The translations under genes and the position numbers were made by a program. The notes below the pieces were generated by a model. It worked only from the letters and a program-made list of their open reading frames with translations. It did no database searches and was not told the origin of the DNA. DNA of 64,000 nucleotides from Vibrio stylophorae (lineage in GTDB: Bacteria; Pseudomonadota; Gammaproteobacteria; Enterobacterales; Vibrionaceae), in NCBI RefSeq assembly GCF_921293875.1, contig NZ_CAKLDI010000001.1, forward strand, positions 1 to 64,000. The letters are read 5' to 3'. How positions within the stretch are numbered: the first letter of the stretch is position 1; each line of letters starts with the position of its first letter. Positions 31,617 through 41,159 of this stretch are shown piece after piece.

Positions 31617-31821
31617 CGGTGCCATCCTTATGACTTAATTACATAAACTGACATCGATGATAGGCCTTTTATCTCTAAAAAAAGGGGGGAGGCTCACACT
31701 CCGAGCGGGCGTTTTGAAACAAAGTGCAAGAATGGCGAGCGATCGTCATTTCCTCTTTCTTTATTGTAAAAGGCAGCCGATTTTTGTGCGCTATTGACGG
31801 TGAAGGGTCACAAAATGCTAT

Positions 31822-31845
31822 AAAAAAGCCGCGCGAAAGCGCGGC
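31822..31845 (-). terminator. Terminator of the UPF0261/TIM-barrel operon
   Basis: On the minus strand GCCGCGC, the loop TTTC and GCGCGGC are followed by six T residues. It is 45 bases past the stop of the TIM-barrel gene. Confidence 0.92.
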
Positions 31846-31889
31846 AAAGAAATGAAAGAGAGGAAGTTATATTGGTTATTAGAATCTGG

Positions 31890-32723
31890 TTATCGGCGAA
31901 TCGCTTTAAAGGATTCAGTGGTCGCTTTTAGCGCGATTTCTGATGGCAAGCGCTCCATGGAGCTAGCGCCATAGAAACCATGACAATCAGGGCAGCGATC
32001 AAGAATATATTGCGCGTCTTCAGGTGTTGCGATGGGGCCGCCATGGCAAAGGACAATCACTTGCTCATTGACCGCCTTGGCTGCTTTGGCCCAATCTTGA
32101 ATCTGCGCCACGCAATCATCTAAGGTGACTGCTGTATCAGCGCCAATATTGCCGCCTGTTGTCAGTCCCATATGTGGCACGATGATATCAGCGCCTGCTT
32201 TGGCCATGGCCATGGCATCTTCTCGGCTAAACACATAGGGCGTCGTCAACAGACCCTTTTGATGCGCTTTGGCGATCATCTCCACTTCAAGGGCATAGCC
32301 CATGCCGGTCTCTTCCAAGTTGGCGCGGAATTTCCCATCGATTAACCCGACGGTTGGAAAGTTTTGCACGCCTGAAAAGCCCAAGGTGATCAGCTGGTCT
32401 AAAAAGCTATCCATATGGCAGAAAGGATCGGTGCCATTCACCCCTGCCAGTACTGGGGTGTGATTGACCACAGGAATCACCTCTTTGGCCATATCAACCA
32501 CGATTTCATTGGCATTGCCGTAAGCGAGTAAACCCGCGAGTGAACCGCGGCCAGCCATGCGATAGCGGCCAGAGTTGTAGATCACGATTAAATCGATGCC
32601 GCCTGCTTCTTCACATTTGGCAGATAGACCCGTGCCAGCCCCGCCACCAATGATCGGCTCACCGCGGGCGATCATTTCCTTAAATTGCTTGAGTAGCTGT
32701 TCTCGTGTTTGATGAATCGACAT
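31890..32723 (-). CDS. TIM-barrel 'phosphoenolpyruvate hydrolase family' protein (Tm-1 C-terminal homologue)
   Basis: The 277-residue product belongs to the PEP_hydrolase-type TIM-barrel family, which also forms the C-terminal half of plant Tm-1-like proteins. Family-like segments are [66 protein letters not shown] and [16 protein letters not shown]. The real reaction is not known; the family name reflects a fold similarity to PEP-using enzymes. It starts nine bases after the UPF0261 stop with a GGAGTC ribosome site, so the two are one operon and probably one complex. Confidence 0.9.
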   Translation of the reverse strand: MSIHQTREQLLKQFKEMIARGEPIIGGGAGTGLSAKCEEAGGIDLIVIYNSGRYRMAGRGSLAGLLAYGNANEIVVDMAKEVIPVVNHTPVLAGVNGTDPFCHMDSFLDQLITLGFSGVQNFPTVGLIDGKFRANLEETGMGYALEVEMIAKAHQKGLLTTPYVFSREDAMAMAKAGADIIVPHMGLTTGGNIGADTAVTLDDCVAQIQDWAKAAKAVNEQVIVLCHGGPIATPEDAQYILDRCPDCHGFYGASSMERLPSEIALKATTESFKAIRR

Positions 32724-32732
32724 AAAAGACTC

Positions 32733-33956
32733 CTAATACAAAGATTGAATTTGGTGAAATTGAGCGACTACGGCCTCAGCGAACTCAGGATCATTGATGT
32801 GATAAGGCAGGCGAATCAGTTGTCGTGATGGGGTTTGCGCAAGGTGCGCTTCGAGCGCATCAAATAGGGCTTGGTCCGCTTCAGGATTCCAAAATAGCTG
32901 GCCCTGTTGATCGAGCGCAGAGAGTCCTTTTTCAGGAATTAAGAATCGCACTTCGCCTTGGCATTGGTTGAGCTTTTGCGCGATCCATTGACCCAGCTGC
33001 GCACACTCTTTGGCATTGGTACGCATCAGGGTGACTTGCGCATTGTGCTGATAGAACAGGCGATCTTGATAGGCGGCTGGAATGGTATCGGGCGCGCCAA
33101 AGTTGATCATATCCAATGCCCCGCAACTACCGACATAGGGCAGCTGAGTTTCAATCACCGCATCAAGACGGCGCTCATCGCAAGCTAAGACGCCATCAAA
33201 CAAGTGATCGCAGATCTCCGTGGTGGTGAGATCAAGCATGCCGTGAATCAATTGATTTTGCGCCAGCTGTTCCATGGCTTTGCCGCCATTGCCCGTAGCA
33301 TGGAAAATCAAGCAGTCGTAATCCTCATCGAGCCGAGTTTTGATTTGCTCCACGCAAGGCGTGGTCACACCAAACATGGTCATACCCAGCGCTGGTTTGT
33401 CTGGATTGCGTGGGCTGTTATCGCTGGCGTGAGCAAATTTCACCTGACCAGCAATGGCATGAGCGGCATTGCTTAGCACCACTCGAGAAATGGTATTGAT
33501 GCCTGCAATATCGGTGATGGGATAGAGCATGGCGATATCACTGCAGCCCACATACCCTGCCGTGTTGCCAGATGCCATGGTAGAGACCATCAATTTAGGT
33601 AAACCAATGGGCAGATCCTGCATCGCAGGCGTAATAATGGCACTGCCGCCAGAGCCGCCCAAACCAATGAGCGCTGCGATATCTTGGCTTTGTTTTAAGA
33701 AATATTGAAAGGCGAGGGACATGGCTGCAATTGCAGTGCCGCGATCCGCAGAGAAAACCGCAGCAGCACCGTCAGGGTGGAAGCTCGCAACGGTGGCATT
33801 TGAGATGTCCGCTCGCACAGAATGAGTGTGTTGACGGGTTGAAAGATCAACGGTTTTGGTGGATAGCTTTTGAGCATCTAGATGTTGCTCAATAAAATAA
33901 ACCTCCTCAGCCTTGGTATCAAAGGTTGAGGCAATGTAAATACATTTTGGTGTCAT
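32733..33956 (-). CDS. UPF0261 (Tm-1-like) ATP-binding protein
   Basis: This 407-residue protein is of the UPF0261 family, the bacterial counterpart of the N-terminal domain of tomato Tm-1, which binds ATP. Typical segments are [19 protein letters not shown] at the N terminus, [30 protein letters not shown] and [15 protein letters not shown], and near the end [19 protein letters not shown]. No membrane segment or signal is seen. In plants and fungi the two parts are fused; here they are separate adjacent genes. No enzyme activity is established. A TetR gene diverges from it 102 bases away. Confidence 0.9.
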   Translation of the reverse strand: MTPKCIYIASTFDTKAEEVYFIEQHLDAQKLSTKTVDLSTRQHTHSVRADISNATVASFHPDGAAAVFSADRGTAIAAMSLAFQYFLKQSQDIAALIGLGGSGGSAIITPAMQDLPIGLPKLMVSTMASGNTAGYVGCSDIAMLYPITDIAGINTISRVVLSNAAHAIAGQVKFAHASDNSPRNPDKPALGMTMFGVTTPCVEQIKTRLDEDYDCLIFHATGNGGKAMEQLAQNQLIHGMLDLTTTEICDHLFDGVLACDERRLDAVIETQLPYVGSCGALDMINFGAPDTIPAAYQDRLFYQHNAQVTLMRTNAKECAQLGQWIAQKLNQCQGEVRFLIPEKGLSALDQQGQLFWNPEADQALFDALEAHLAQTPSRQLIRLPYHINDPEFAEAVVAQFHQIQSLY

Positions 33957-33975
33957 CGCTTACCCTCATGTTTCA

Positions 33976-34050
33976 CTGATGTGGTACATCCAGCGGGAAA
34001 TCCTGTGTATTTCAGTTCGTCAACAGCTGCTGTGCTGATAGAATAATCAG
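33976..34050. promoter_or_regulatory. Two operator-like inverted repeats between UPF0261 and TetR genes
   Basis: CTGATGTGGTACATCCAG (33976-33993) contains GATGT/ACATC with a three-base spacer. CTGATAGAATAATCAG (34035-34050) is CTGAT/ATCAG with a six-base spacer. Both have the CTGAT...ATC(C)AG form and lie in the 102-base divergent gap, where a TetR repressor would be expected to bind. Confidence 0.45.
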
Positions 34051-34058
34051 AATGAGAC

Positions 34059-34742
34059 ATGAGTATCACGGAGTTTTTGAGATTTATGTATAAAAATGAG
34101 ACTGCGATCTCTTCTGGGGCGAAGGAACCGCTTTCAGGGGTACGGGCGCGTACCCATAAATTATTAATTGAAACCGCATTGCATTTACTTGAGGGCGGGT
34201 GGTTTCCATCGGTGTCTGAATTAGCCAAAGCCGCTGATGTGTCACGTGCGACGGCTTATCGCTATTTTCCAACGCAAAGTGATTTAATGGCGGCGGTGAT
34301 GGATGCTGTGCTGGTGCAAGTGCAGCAGTGGCAGCCGCTCAGTGATGATGATGCGGTATTGCGAATGCAGGAACTGCTTGCTTTTGCCTACCCACAAATG
34401 ATGACCCATGAAGGGGCGCTGCGAGCGGCGATTCAAGTGTCCTTAAGTCAGTGGGCGGCGCAGCGTGCTGAACCTTCTGCAGCGGCTGAGCATCTGGTTC
34501 GAGGCAATCGAAAAGAGCTAGTGGCGCGCGCTGTCTCGCCCTTACAGTCGAGTTTATCTGAGCCTGCTTATCAGCGTTTGATGCAAGCGCTCTCCATGGT
34601 TTATGGCTCAGAGCCGATTGTGGTGCTGAAAGATATTTGGCAGTTGGAATCAGCTGAAATTACAGAGGTCACGCAGTGGATGGCCAAGGCCCTGATTCGC
34701 CAAGCGCAGGAAGATGCGAAAGCGGATTCAGCGGAAAAATAA
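34059..34742 (+). CDS. TetR-family regulator divergent from the UPF0261 operon
   Basis: The 227-residue product has a TetR helix-turn-helix near residues 30-75: RTHKLLIETALHLLEGGWFP, then VSELAKAADVSRATAYRYFP and QSDLMAAVMDAVL. A variable ligand-binding helical domain follows. The start is uncertain; ATG 34086 is an in-frame alternative with GGAG and GAG upstream and would remove nine residues. Its divergent position makes the UPF0261/TIM-barrel operon its likely target. The ligand is unknown. It is followed by a terminator and converges on a small membrane protein gene. Confidence 0.87.
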   Translation: MSITEFLRFMYKNETAISSGAKEPLSGVRARTHKLLIETALHLLEGGWFPSVSELAKAADVSRATAYRYFPTQSDLMAAVMDAVLVQVQQWQPLSDDDAVLRMQELLAFAYPQMMTHEGALRAAIQVSLSQWAAQRAEPSAAAEHLVRGNRKELVARAVSPLQSSLSEPAYQRLMQALSMVYGSEPIVVLKDIWQLESAEITEVTQWMAKALIRQAQEDAKADSAEK

Positions 34743-34768
34743 AAAAAGCGGCTAAGGCCGCTTTTTTA
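34742..34768. terminator. Terminator after the TetR gene
   Basis: AAAAAAGCGGC, loop TAAG and GCCGCTTTTTT form a hairpin with A and T runs on both sides, so it can also stop transcription of the convergent membrane protein gene. Confidence 0.92.
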
Positions 34769-34806
34769 CTGCGTGTGAGGCGATGAGCCATTGAGGACAT
34801 CGCGCA

Positions 34807-35202
34807 TTATGCCGTATGTTTTTTCGCGGCCACCCCTTTTGACATAAAGAAGGTTGGCAATGGTAGAAGTATCATCAAAATGAAAGGGATGAGCGCGTCG
34901 TACTGTTTAAAGTCCAGCGCCACTCTGATGTTCATTAGACCAATGCTGTAGGTGGCATAGCCAGCCACGGCGATGGCAAGTAGGCGTGCAATCCACACTG
35001 TATTCTTGAGTAGAATAAAAGGTACAAGCGCGATCATGCCCCAGAAAATTGGCGAGAAACTGATCGCGATTTCGCCATGGAATGTCAGAATGCGAGTGAG
35101 TGTTGTCGCCCATGCGACTTGGCTGTTCCATTGATAAAAGACAATCGCGAGTAGTGCTAGTGCTGCGATACGTGCAATTAGCGAGCGAATTGGATGAGTC
35201 AT
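34807..35202 (-). CDS. Small four-helix membrane protein of unknown function
   Basis: I do not recognise this 131-residue protein. It shows about four hydrophobic stretches: LIARIAALALLAIVFYQW, ISFSPIFWGMIALVPFILL, ARLLAIAVAGYATYSIGLM and ALIPFILMILLPLPTFFM, with a basic tail (KGVAAKKHTA) that is likely cytoplasmic. ATG 35202 is preferred, with GGA seven bases upstream; the longer TTG start at 35214 lacks a ribosome site. It is transcribed alone between the TetR terminator and the gor terminator. No catalytic residues are apparent. Confidence 0.75.
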   Translation of the reverse strand: MTHPIRSLIARIAALALLAIVFYQWNSQVAWATTLTRILTFHGEIAISFSPIFWGMIALVPFILLKNTVWIARLLAIAVAGYATYSIGLMNIRVALDFKQYDALIPFILMILLPLPTFFMSKGVAAKKHTA

Positions 35203-35274
35203 GGTTGATTCCAAGAGTGATAGAGGCTGATTTTATACGCCTGTTGCGCTTGTATACCAAGTTTTATGTGTGAC

Positions 35275-35300
35275 AAAAAAGCGACCCTTAGGTCGCTTTT
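35275..35300 (-). terminator. Terminator after gor
   Basis: The arms AAAAGCGACC and GGTCGCTTTT enclose CTTA. On the minus strand it is followed by a T run and lies 34 bases after the gor stop. Confidence 0.9.
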
Positions 35301-35333
35301 CACTGTGATGCGATGACTGCTTTGATTGCATGC

Positions 35334-36689
35334 TTAACGCATGGTCACGAACTCTTCAGAGCCAGTTGGGTGAATCGCTACCACGCTATCAAAATCTGCT
35401 TTGGTTGCGCCCATTTTAATTGCCACCGCAAAGCCTTGAATCATCTCATCGACGGTAAAACCAATGCCGTGCAAGCCAACGATTTTTTCCTCTTCACCCA
35501 CACAAACCAGCTTCATTTTGCAAGGTTGGCGATGCTGCGTGACCGCAGTGTACATGGCGGTAAAGCTTGAGGTGTATACCTTGACATTGGCTTCGCCATA
35601 TTTGGCTTTGGCGTCAGGTTCGGTTAAACCAATGGTGCCAATCGGCGGGTGGCTAAAGACCACGGTAGGTACCAGGTCGTAATCCATTTTGGCATTGGGC
35701 TTATTGTTAAAGAGGCGCTCGGAGAGCTGGCGACCTGCTTTCACTGCCACCGGCGTAAGCTCAATGCCGCCTTCCATAATATCGCCGACGCAATAGATAC
35801 CAGCGGCATTAGTTTGCTGGAATTCATCAACCTTAATATAGCCTTGCTCATTGGTGGCAACGCCTGTGACGCCAAGATTAATGGCATCGGTTGCTGGATG
35901 ACGGCCGATCGCCCAGATCAGGCAATCCACTGTGTGTTTGCCGCCATTTTCGAGTTCAAGCGTAAGGCTACCATCGTCGTTTTTGTGTACCGCTTTTGGT
36001 GTTGATTGGGTGTGCAGGGTTGGCCCTTCGGTCGCCATCACTTCGGTGAGGGTGTCGATGATCATCGGGTCAAAGCTGCGTAGCGGCGATTCTTTGCGCA
36101 CGAAAAGATGGGTTTCTGTGCCCAAGGCATGGAGCACGCCAGCAATTTCCACCGCGATATAACCCGCACCAACGACGGCAACGCGTTTTGGCTGCGACTT
36201 GAGTTCAAAGAAGCCGTTGGAATCGATGCCGTGCTCTGCTCCTGGAATATTTGGAATGGTTGGACGGCCACCGACTGCGATCAAAATATGTTTGGCGCTG
36301 TAGTGCTGGCCATTGACCTCAACGGTGTTGGCATCGACAAATTTGGCAAAGCCGCGAATCACGGTCACTTTGTTGTTATCCAGTACCCGATCATAGGATT
36401 GATGAATGCGACCAATATAGGCTTGGCGGCTTTCAACTAACTTGTCCCAAGAAAAGCCCTTTGGCTCTACCTCAAAGCCATAGTCTTTGGCATAGAGATG
36501 GATCGCTTCGGCGATTTGCGCGCCATGCCACATCACTTTTTTCGGTACACAGCCCACATTGACACAGGTGCCGCCGAGATCTTGCGCTTCAATCAACGCC
36601 ACTTTCGCGCCGTACATGGCAGCACGGTTTGCAGAGGCGATGCCACCGCTGCCGCCACCGATACAGATATAATCAAATTCTGTGGTCAT
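35334..36689 (-). CDS. gor: Glutathione-disulfide reductase Gor
   Basis: Gor keeps glutathione reduced using NADPH. The 451-residue flavoprotein has the FAD motif [15 protein letters not shown], the redox pair Cys42/Cys47 in [13 protein letters not shown], the NADPH-binding [19 protein letters not shown] region, and the C-terminal catalytic histidine segment [11 protein letters not shown] chose ATG 36689 ([13 protein letters not shown]) because it matches the family start and has GGAAAAG upstream; the longer frame adds a basic tail with no ribosome site. It lies downstream of rlmJ on the other side of a terminator and is transcribed alone. Confidence 0.96.
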   Translation of the reverse strand: MTTEFDYICIGGGSGGIASANRAAMYGAKVALIEAQDLGGTCVNVGCVPKKVMWHGAQIAEAIHLYAKDYGFEVEPKGFSWDKLVESRQAYIGRIHQSYDRVLDNNKVTVIRGFAKFVDANTVEVNGQHYSAKHILIAVGGRPTIPNIPGAEHGIDSNGFFELKSQPKRVAVVGAGYIAVEIAGVLHALGTETHLFVRKESPLRSFDPMIIDTLTEVMATEGPTLHTQSTPKAVHKNDDGSLTLELENGGKHTVDCLIWAIGRHPATDAINLGVTGVATNEQGYIKVDEFQQTNAAGIYCVGDIMEGGIELTPVAVKAGRQLSERLFNNKPNAKMDYDLVPTVVFSHPPIGTIGLTEPDAKAKYGEANVKVYTSSFTAMYTAVTQHRQPCKMKLVCVGEEEKIVGLHGIGFTVDEMIQGFAVAIKMGATKADFDSVVAIHPTGSEEFVTMR

Positions 36690-36852
36690 GACTTTTCCAT
36701 CCGTTTGTTGTTTGCGCTTATCGGTTTGAGACTTCAACCGATCACGCTTGTTTTATAGGTATTTATTTTAGCCACAGTGTAGCGAGCAATGAGATTTGGT
36801 GAAAGCGATGCACTTCACCGATTGACTTTTTATGACCTGAAATTGTGCGCAT

Positions 36853-36880
36853 AAAAAAACGCGCAAGTTGCGCGTTTTTA
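36853..36880 (-). terminator. Terminator after rlmJ
   Basis: ACGCGCAA and TTGCGCGT form the stem; on the minus strand a run of seven T residues follows. It lies 16 bases past the rlmJ stop. Confidence 0.88.
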
Positions 36881-36895
36881 AGAGGCAAACAGGGA

Positions 36896-37744
36896 TTACT
36901 CAGGCACGATCCATTCCACCACATGGTGGCCATCTGAGGGGGCGATCTGCGCCTGTAGCCAAGGCAGCAAGGCTTGCATTTGGCTTTCCAATTTCCACGG
37001 TGGGTTAATCACGATCATCCCCGATGCAGTCATGCCGCGCTCTTCACTATCAGGGGCAACGCCCAATTCAATTTTTAGAATCTTGCGAATACCGCTTTGT
37101 TCAAAGGCTTTGCACATGCGATCAATGGTGGCGCGCTGCACCACGGGATACCAAATGGTGTAAATCCCCGTTGCCCAGCGGCGATGCGCTTTGATCACCG
37201 CATCGGTGACATCTTTATATTCGCTTTTGAGCTCATAAGGGGGATCGATCATCACCATGCCACGGCGCTCTTTTGGCGGCATGCAAGCGATCAGTTTTTC
37301 TAAGCCTTCATGTTGGTCGATGCGCACTTGGCGATCGCGATGAAACTCTTGCTTTAGCAATGCAAAATCGGCTGGATGCAGCTCAGTGAGTTGCATGCGG
37401 TCTTGGTCGCGAATCATGGCGCGAGCGACGCGCGGAGAGCCCGGGTAATAGCGCATAGGTTCACCCGCTTTGGCACCCTGATTGACAGCGCTGATGGTAG
37501 CAAAATAATGGGCAAGATCGGCTGGCGCACCCGCCTGCCAAATGCGGCCAATCCCCTCTTTGTATTCACCGGTTTTTTCTGACCACTCATGGCTGAGGTC
37601 GTAGCGTCCTGCACCAGAATGAGTGTCGTGATAAACAAATGGTTTGTCCTTTTGTTTTAGGGCATCGAGGATCAGAGTTTGTACCAAATGTTTCACCACA
37701 TCGGCATGGTTACCGGCGTGAAAGCTGTGACGATAGCTAAGCAT
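36896..37744 (-). CDS. rlmJ: 23S rRNA (adenine2030-N6)-methyltransferase RlmJ
   Basis: RlmJ methylates A2030 of 23S rRNA. The 282-residue product starts LSYRHSFHAGNHADVVKH and shows the SAM-binding and catalytic motifs HDTHSGAGRYDL and MIDPPYELKSEY (DPPY), plus TASGMIVINPPWKL. The family start fixes ATG 37744, with GGA eight bases upstream; the longer frame to 37858 is not supported. It diverges from prlC. In E. coli rlmJ lies beside gor, and both are still close together here. Confidence 0.95.
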   Translation of the reverse strand: MLSYRHSFHAGNHADVVKHLVQTLILDALKQKDKPFVYHDTHSGAGRYDLSHEWSEKTGEYKEGIGRIWQAGAPADLAHYFATISAVNQGAKAGEPMRYYPGSPRVARAMIRDQDRMQLTELHPADFALLKQEFHRDRQVRIDQHEGLEKLIACMPPKERRGMVMIDPPYELKSEYKDVTDAVIKAHRRWATGIYTIWYPVVQRATIDRMCKAFEQSGIRKILKIELGVAPDSEERGMTASGMIVINPPWKLESQMQALLPWLQAQIAPSDGHHVVEWIVPE

Positions 37745-37963
37745 TGAAAGGGTCCAATGTTGAATGAGCGATGACGCGCGCAAATAGAAGCCGTTGGATA
37801 TCGACATTTTGCCGCTTGAGTTGCTGGCTATTATGGCGAAAACTGTGGCACGCTGCATAAATATTTCAGAGCAAATTCAACCAAGACGTTGAAAATAAGA
37901 ATAAGTGTCATCATCTACACTATATAACGCTTATCTAGCGCTCATTTTGCTAAGGATTGAATC

Positions 37964-40003
37964 ATGTCAAACCCATTGCTCAGCTTTACTGACCTGCCTC
38001 CATTTTCACAAATTAAACCCGAGCATGTGGTGCCGGCGGTGGAGCAAGCCATCGCAGATTGTCGCGCCAATGTGGAGCGAGTGCTTGCCAGCGACCAGCA
38101 ACCAAGCTGGGATAGCATCTGCGCGCCTTTGACTGAGACCGACGATCGATTGAGCCGTATTTGGTCACCGGTGAGTCATATGAATAGCGTGGTCAATAGC
38201 AAAGAACTGCGTGAAGCCTATGAGCAGTGCCTGCCTATGCTGTCTGAATATGGTACTTGGGTTGGCCAGCACAAAGGTTTGTTTCAAGCCTATGAAGCCA
38301 TTGCCAACCGTCCAGATTTTAAAGAGCTCAGCATTGCCAAACAAAAAGCAGTGACCGATGCGCTGCGCGATTTCCAACTATCAGGGATCGCACTGCCATC
38401 CGATCAGCAATATCGCTATGGCGAAATTAGCAAGCGTCTATCAGAGCTAAGCTCGCGCTTTAGCAACAATGTGTTGGACGCCACCATGGGCTGGCAAAAG
38501 CAAATTGACAATGAAGCTGAGCTTGCAGGCATGCCTGAATCAGCCATTGCAGCGGCCAAAGCGGCGGCTGAAGCCAAGGGCTTATCGGGTTATTTACTCA
38601 CCCTTGAGTTTCCTTCTTATTTGCCCGTGATGACCTACTGTGACAATCGTGAATTACGCGAAGAGATGTATACCGCCTTTGTTACGCGTGCATCGGATCG
38701 CGGCCCGCAAGCGGGTCAATGGGACAATACCGAGATCATGGCGGAAACGCTTAAGCTGCGTTTTGAGATCGCCCGTCTACTTGGCTTTAGCACCTTTAGC
38801 GAAAAATCACTGGCCACCAAAATGGCGAAAGAGCCAGCGCAGGTACTGAATTTCCTCAATGATTTGGCGAATCGCGCTAAGCCTCAGGGCGAGCGTGAAA
38901 TTGCTGAGCTCACGGAGTTTGCCAAAGCGCAATTCCAAGTGACGGAACTTGCGCCTTGGGATATCTCTTACTACGCCGAGAAATACAAACAGCACCTGTT
39001 CTCTATTTCTGATGAAGAGTTGCGCCCTTACTTTCCAGAGCAAACTGTGGTGAATGGCTTGTTTGAAGTACTTAACCGTGTGTTTGGCATGCGTGTTGAG
39101 CCACGTGAAGGAATGGATGTGTGGCATGACTCGGTGCGTTTCTACGATATCTTTGATGCCGATAATAACTTGCGCGGTAGCTTCTATTTGGATCTCTATG
39201 CTCGCGAGCACAAACGTGGCGGCGCATGGATGGATGAGTGCCGCGTGCGCCGTGCATTGCCTGATGGCAGCATGCAAACACCAGTGGCTTACCTCACCTG
39301 TAACTTCAACAAACCCGTGGGTGATAAACCTGCGCTGTTTACCCATGATGAAGTCACCACCCTATTCCACGAATTTGGCCATGGTATTCATCATATGCTG
39401 ACTCAAATTGATGTTAGTGCGGTCTCTGGGATCAATGGCGTGCCTTGGGATGCGGTTGAGCTGCCAAGTCAATTTCTTGAAAACTGGTGCTGGCAAGAGG
39501 AAGCGCTGAGCTTTATCTCCGGTCATTATCAAACCGGTGAGCCACTGCCGACTGAGATGCTTGAGAAAATGCTTGCGGCTAAGAACTTCCAATCAGCGAT
39601 GATGATTCTGCGCCAGCTAGAATTTGGTTTGTTTGATTTTGAGTTGCACACCCAATATGACCCAGAGCTGGGCGCGCAAATTTTGCCGACTTTGCAATCG
39701 GTGAAAGATCGCGTCTCTGTGGTGCCAAGTTTGGAGTGGAACCGTTTCCCACATGCCTTTAGCCATATCTTTGCCGGTGGTTATAGCGCCGGTTACTACA
39801 GCTACTTGTGGGCCGAACTGCTTTCTTGTGATGCATTCTCACGCTTTGCCAAAGAAGGTATTTTCAACACCCAAACAGGTCAGGATTTCTTGGATTGCAT
39901 TTTGACCCGCGGCGGTAGTGAAGAGCCAATGACCCTCTTTACGCGCTTTATGGGCCGTGAACCACAGATTGATGCGCTACTTGTGGACCGTGGTATTGCC
40001 TAA
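37964..40003 (+). CDS. prlC: Oligopeptidase A PrlC (OpdA)
   Basis: PrlC is a cytosolic M3-family zinc metallopeptidase that degrades signal peptides and other short peptides. The 679-residue product has the zinc motif HEFGHGIHHM, with the third ligand glutamate downstream in the WDAVELPSQFLENW segment. The start has AAGGATTG upstream of the ATG. It is monocistronic and ends in a strong terminator. In E. coli the gene is followed by rsmJ; here rsmJ lies some 10 kb away. Confidence 0.96.
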   Translation: MSNPLLSFTDLPPFSQIKPEHVVPAVEQAIADCRANVERVLASDQQPSWDSICAPLTETDDRLSRIWSPVSHMNSVVNSKELREAYEQCLPMLSEYGTWVGQHKGLFQAYEAIANRPDFKELSIAKQKAVTDALRDFQLSGIALPSDQQYRYGEISKRLSELSSRFSNNVLDATMGWQKQIDNEAELAGMPESAIAAAKAAAEAKGLSGYLLTLEFPSYLPVMTYCDNRELREEMYTAFVTRASDRGPQAGQWDNTEIMAETLKLRFEIARLLGFSTFSEKSLATKMAKEPAQVLNFLNDLANRAKPQGEREIAELTEFAKAQFQVTELAPWDISYYAEKYKQHLFSISDEELRPYFPEQTVVNGLFEVLNRVFGMRVEPREGMDVWHDSVRFYDIFDADNNLRGSFYLDLYAREHKRGGAWMDECRVRRALPDGSMQTPVAYLTCNFNKPVGDKPALFTHDEVTTLFHEFGHGIHHMLTQIDVSAVSGINGVPWDAVELPSQFLENWCWQEEALSFISGHYQTGEPLPTEMLEKMLAAKNFQSAMMILRQLEFGLFDFELHTQYDPELGAQILPTLQSVKDRVSVVPSLEWNRFPHAFSHIFAGGYSAGYYSYLWAELLSCDAFSRFAKEGIFNTQTGQDFLDCILTRGGSEEPMTLFTRFMGREPQIDALLVDRGIA

Positions 40004-40031
40004 TATTGCGAAAAGCGCATAAAAATCGATC

Positions 40032-40062
40032 AAAAAAAGCCATCCTTCGGATGGCTTTTTTA
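40032..40062 (+). terminator. Terminator after prlC
   Basis: AAAAAAGCCATCC, the tetraloop TTCG and GGATGGCTTTTTT form a very stable hairpin 30 bases past the prlC stop. Confidence 0.95.
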
Positions 40063-40215
40063 TTTCTGTTTCCAGATTTGATGCTTCCCTTTCGAGGTGA
40101 GTCCCGAATATCAATTTTGCTGAGGTTTTACTGCCCTGACCCCTTCGATAATTTGCAATATCAGCGCTGATGCTTGAAGGCACAAGCAATTGGGGCTTTG
40201 CTAGAAGGAAGCTGC

Positions 40216-41097
40216 TTAGTTAGCGGCTTCTGCTTTGCGCTTAATCCAGGTTTCATTGAGCCAGAGTGAGGCGAGGATCAGTGCTCCGCCTGCAAGTAGA
40301 CGCGGCACATCAACACTGTGCTGCCAAATGGTGAGATTGACTAGCAATCCCGCGGGTACCAAGGCGTTATTCATCACCGCGAGTGCGCCAGCGTTGACCT
40401 GCGTTGCACCTTTATTCCAGAGAAAGTAACCAATCCCTGAAGCAATGGTGCCAAGGTAGATCAAAATACCCCACTGGCTGATAGTGGTTGGCAGTTTAAT
40501 CGGCATAGGCAGGGTTAGCGCATGCAACGCAAAGACACTGCCAGCAACCAGTACCGCACCGATATAGAACCAGCCAAAAATAGTGTGTTGCGGCAGTTCA
40601 CGCGCTTCTTTTTCCAGCAATTTTTTATAGGCGACCTGACCAATGGCAAAGCAAAGGTTGGCCCCCTGCACCACCAAAAATCCCTGAATAAATTGGCTGT
40701 TCACTGGCGTCATTTTGATCACCACAGCACCCGCGACGGCGAGTACGGCGCTGAGTAGATACCAAGGGCAAAAGCGCCCTTCGAGAAAATCATAAATCAA
40801 GGTGACATAAATTGGCGTGAGTACAGTAAAGAGCAGCACTTCTGGCACAGTAAGGAGCTCAAAGGATTTAAAGTAGAACACATACATTAAACCCAATTGG
40901 CAGCCACCAATGGCCATCATTTTCAAGGCGATTTTTGTTGCCACGCGGTGGCGAACCAAGACCGGAATAAAAACTAGTGCCGCCAGCGCAACGCGGAAGA
41001 AAGCGGAGAACCAACTATCGACGCGGCCAGCAAGAAATTCACTAATCAGGCTAAATGAAAATGCCCACAGAACCGTGGTAGCAATGAGGTAATTCAT
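40216..41097 (-). CDS. yigM: YigM-type EamA-family transporter (probable biotin importer)
   Basis: This 293-residue protein has ten hydrophobic helices in two EamA repeats. It resembles E. coli YigM, which imports biotin: LWAFSFSLISEFLAGRVDSW, LLFTVLTPIYVTLIYDFL, and TIASGIGYFLWNKGATQVNAG are very like the YigM segments. The AAGGACGCC ribosome site precedes the ATG. It is transcribed alone on the minus strand. The biotin role is inferred from YigM similarity; other DMT-family exporters look alike, so the substrate should be treated as probable only. Confidence 0.85.
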   Translation of the reverse strand: MNYLIATTVLWAFSFSLISEFLAGRVDSWFSAFFRVALAALVFIPVLVRHRVATKIALKMMAIGGCQLGLMYVFYFKSFELLTVPEVLLFTVLTPIYVTLIYDFLEGRFCPWYLLSAVLAVAGAVVIKMTPVNSQFIQGFLVVQGANLCFAIGQVAYKKLLEKEARELPQHTIFGWFYIGAVLVAGSVFALHALTLPMPIKLPTTISQWGILIYLGTIASGIGYFLWNKGATQVNAGALAVMNNALVPAGLLVNLTIWQHSVDVPRLLAGGALILASLWLNETWIKRKAEAAN

Positions 41098-41159
41098 GGC
41101 GTCCTTTCGCTTATAGACGGAAAAGACGCCAGTGTAGCGAGATTCGCTAAATTGGGAAA

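Noticed and set aside
33953-34272. Open frames on the minus strand across the TetR start
   Set aside because: They overlap the TetR helix-turn-helix coding region and show no family features.
28892-35202. A genomic island or prophage in the accessory segment
   Set aside because: No integrase, transposase, tRNA edge or direct repeats were seen, and base composition does not change visibly. The genes are accessory-like, but transfer is not shown.
37886-37963. Heat-shock (sigma-32) promoter for prlC, based on GTTGAAA
   Set aside because: No acceptable CCCCAT-like -10 element lies at the right distance, so the match is left as chance.
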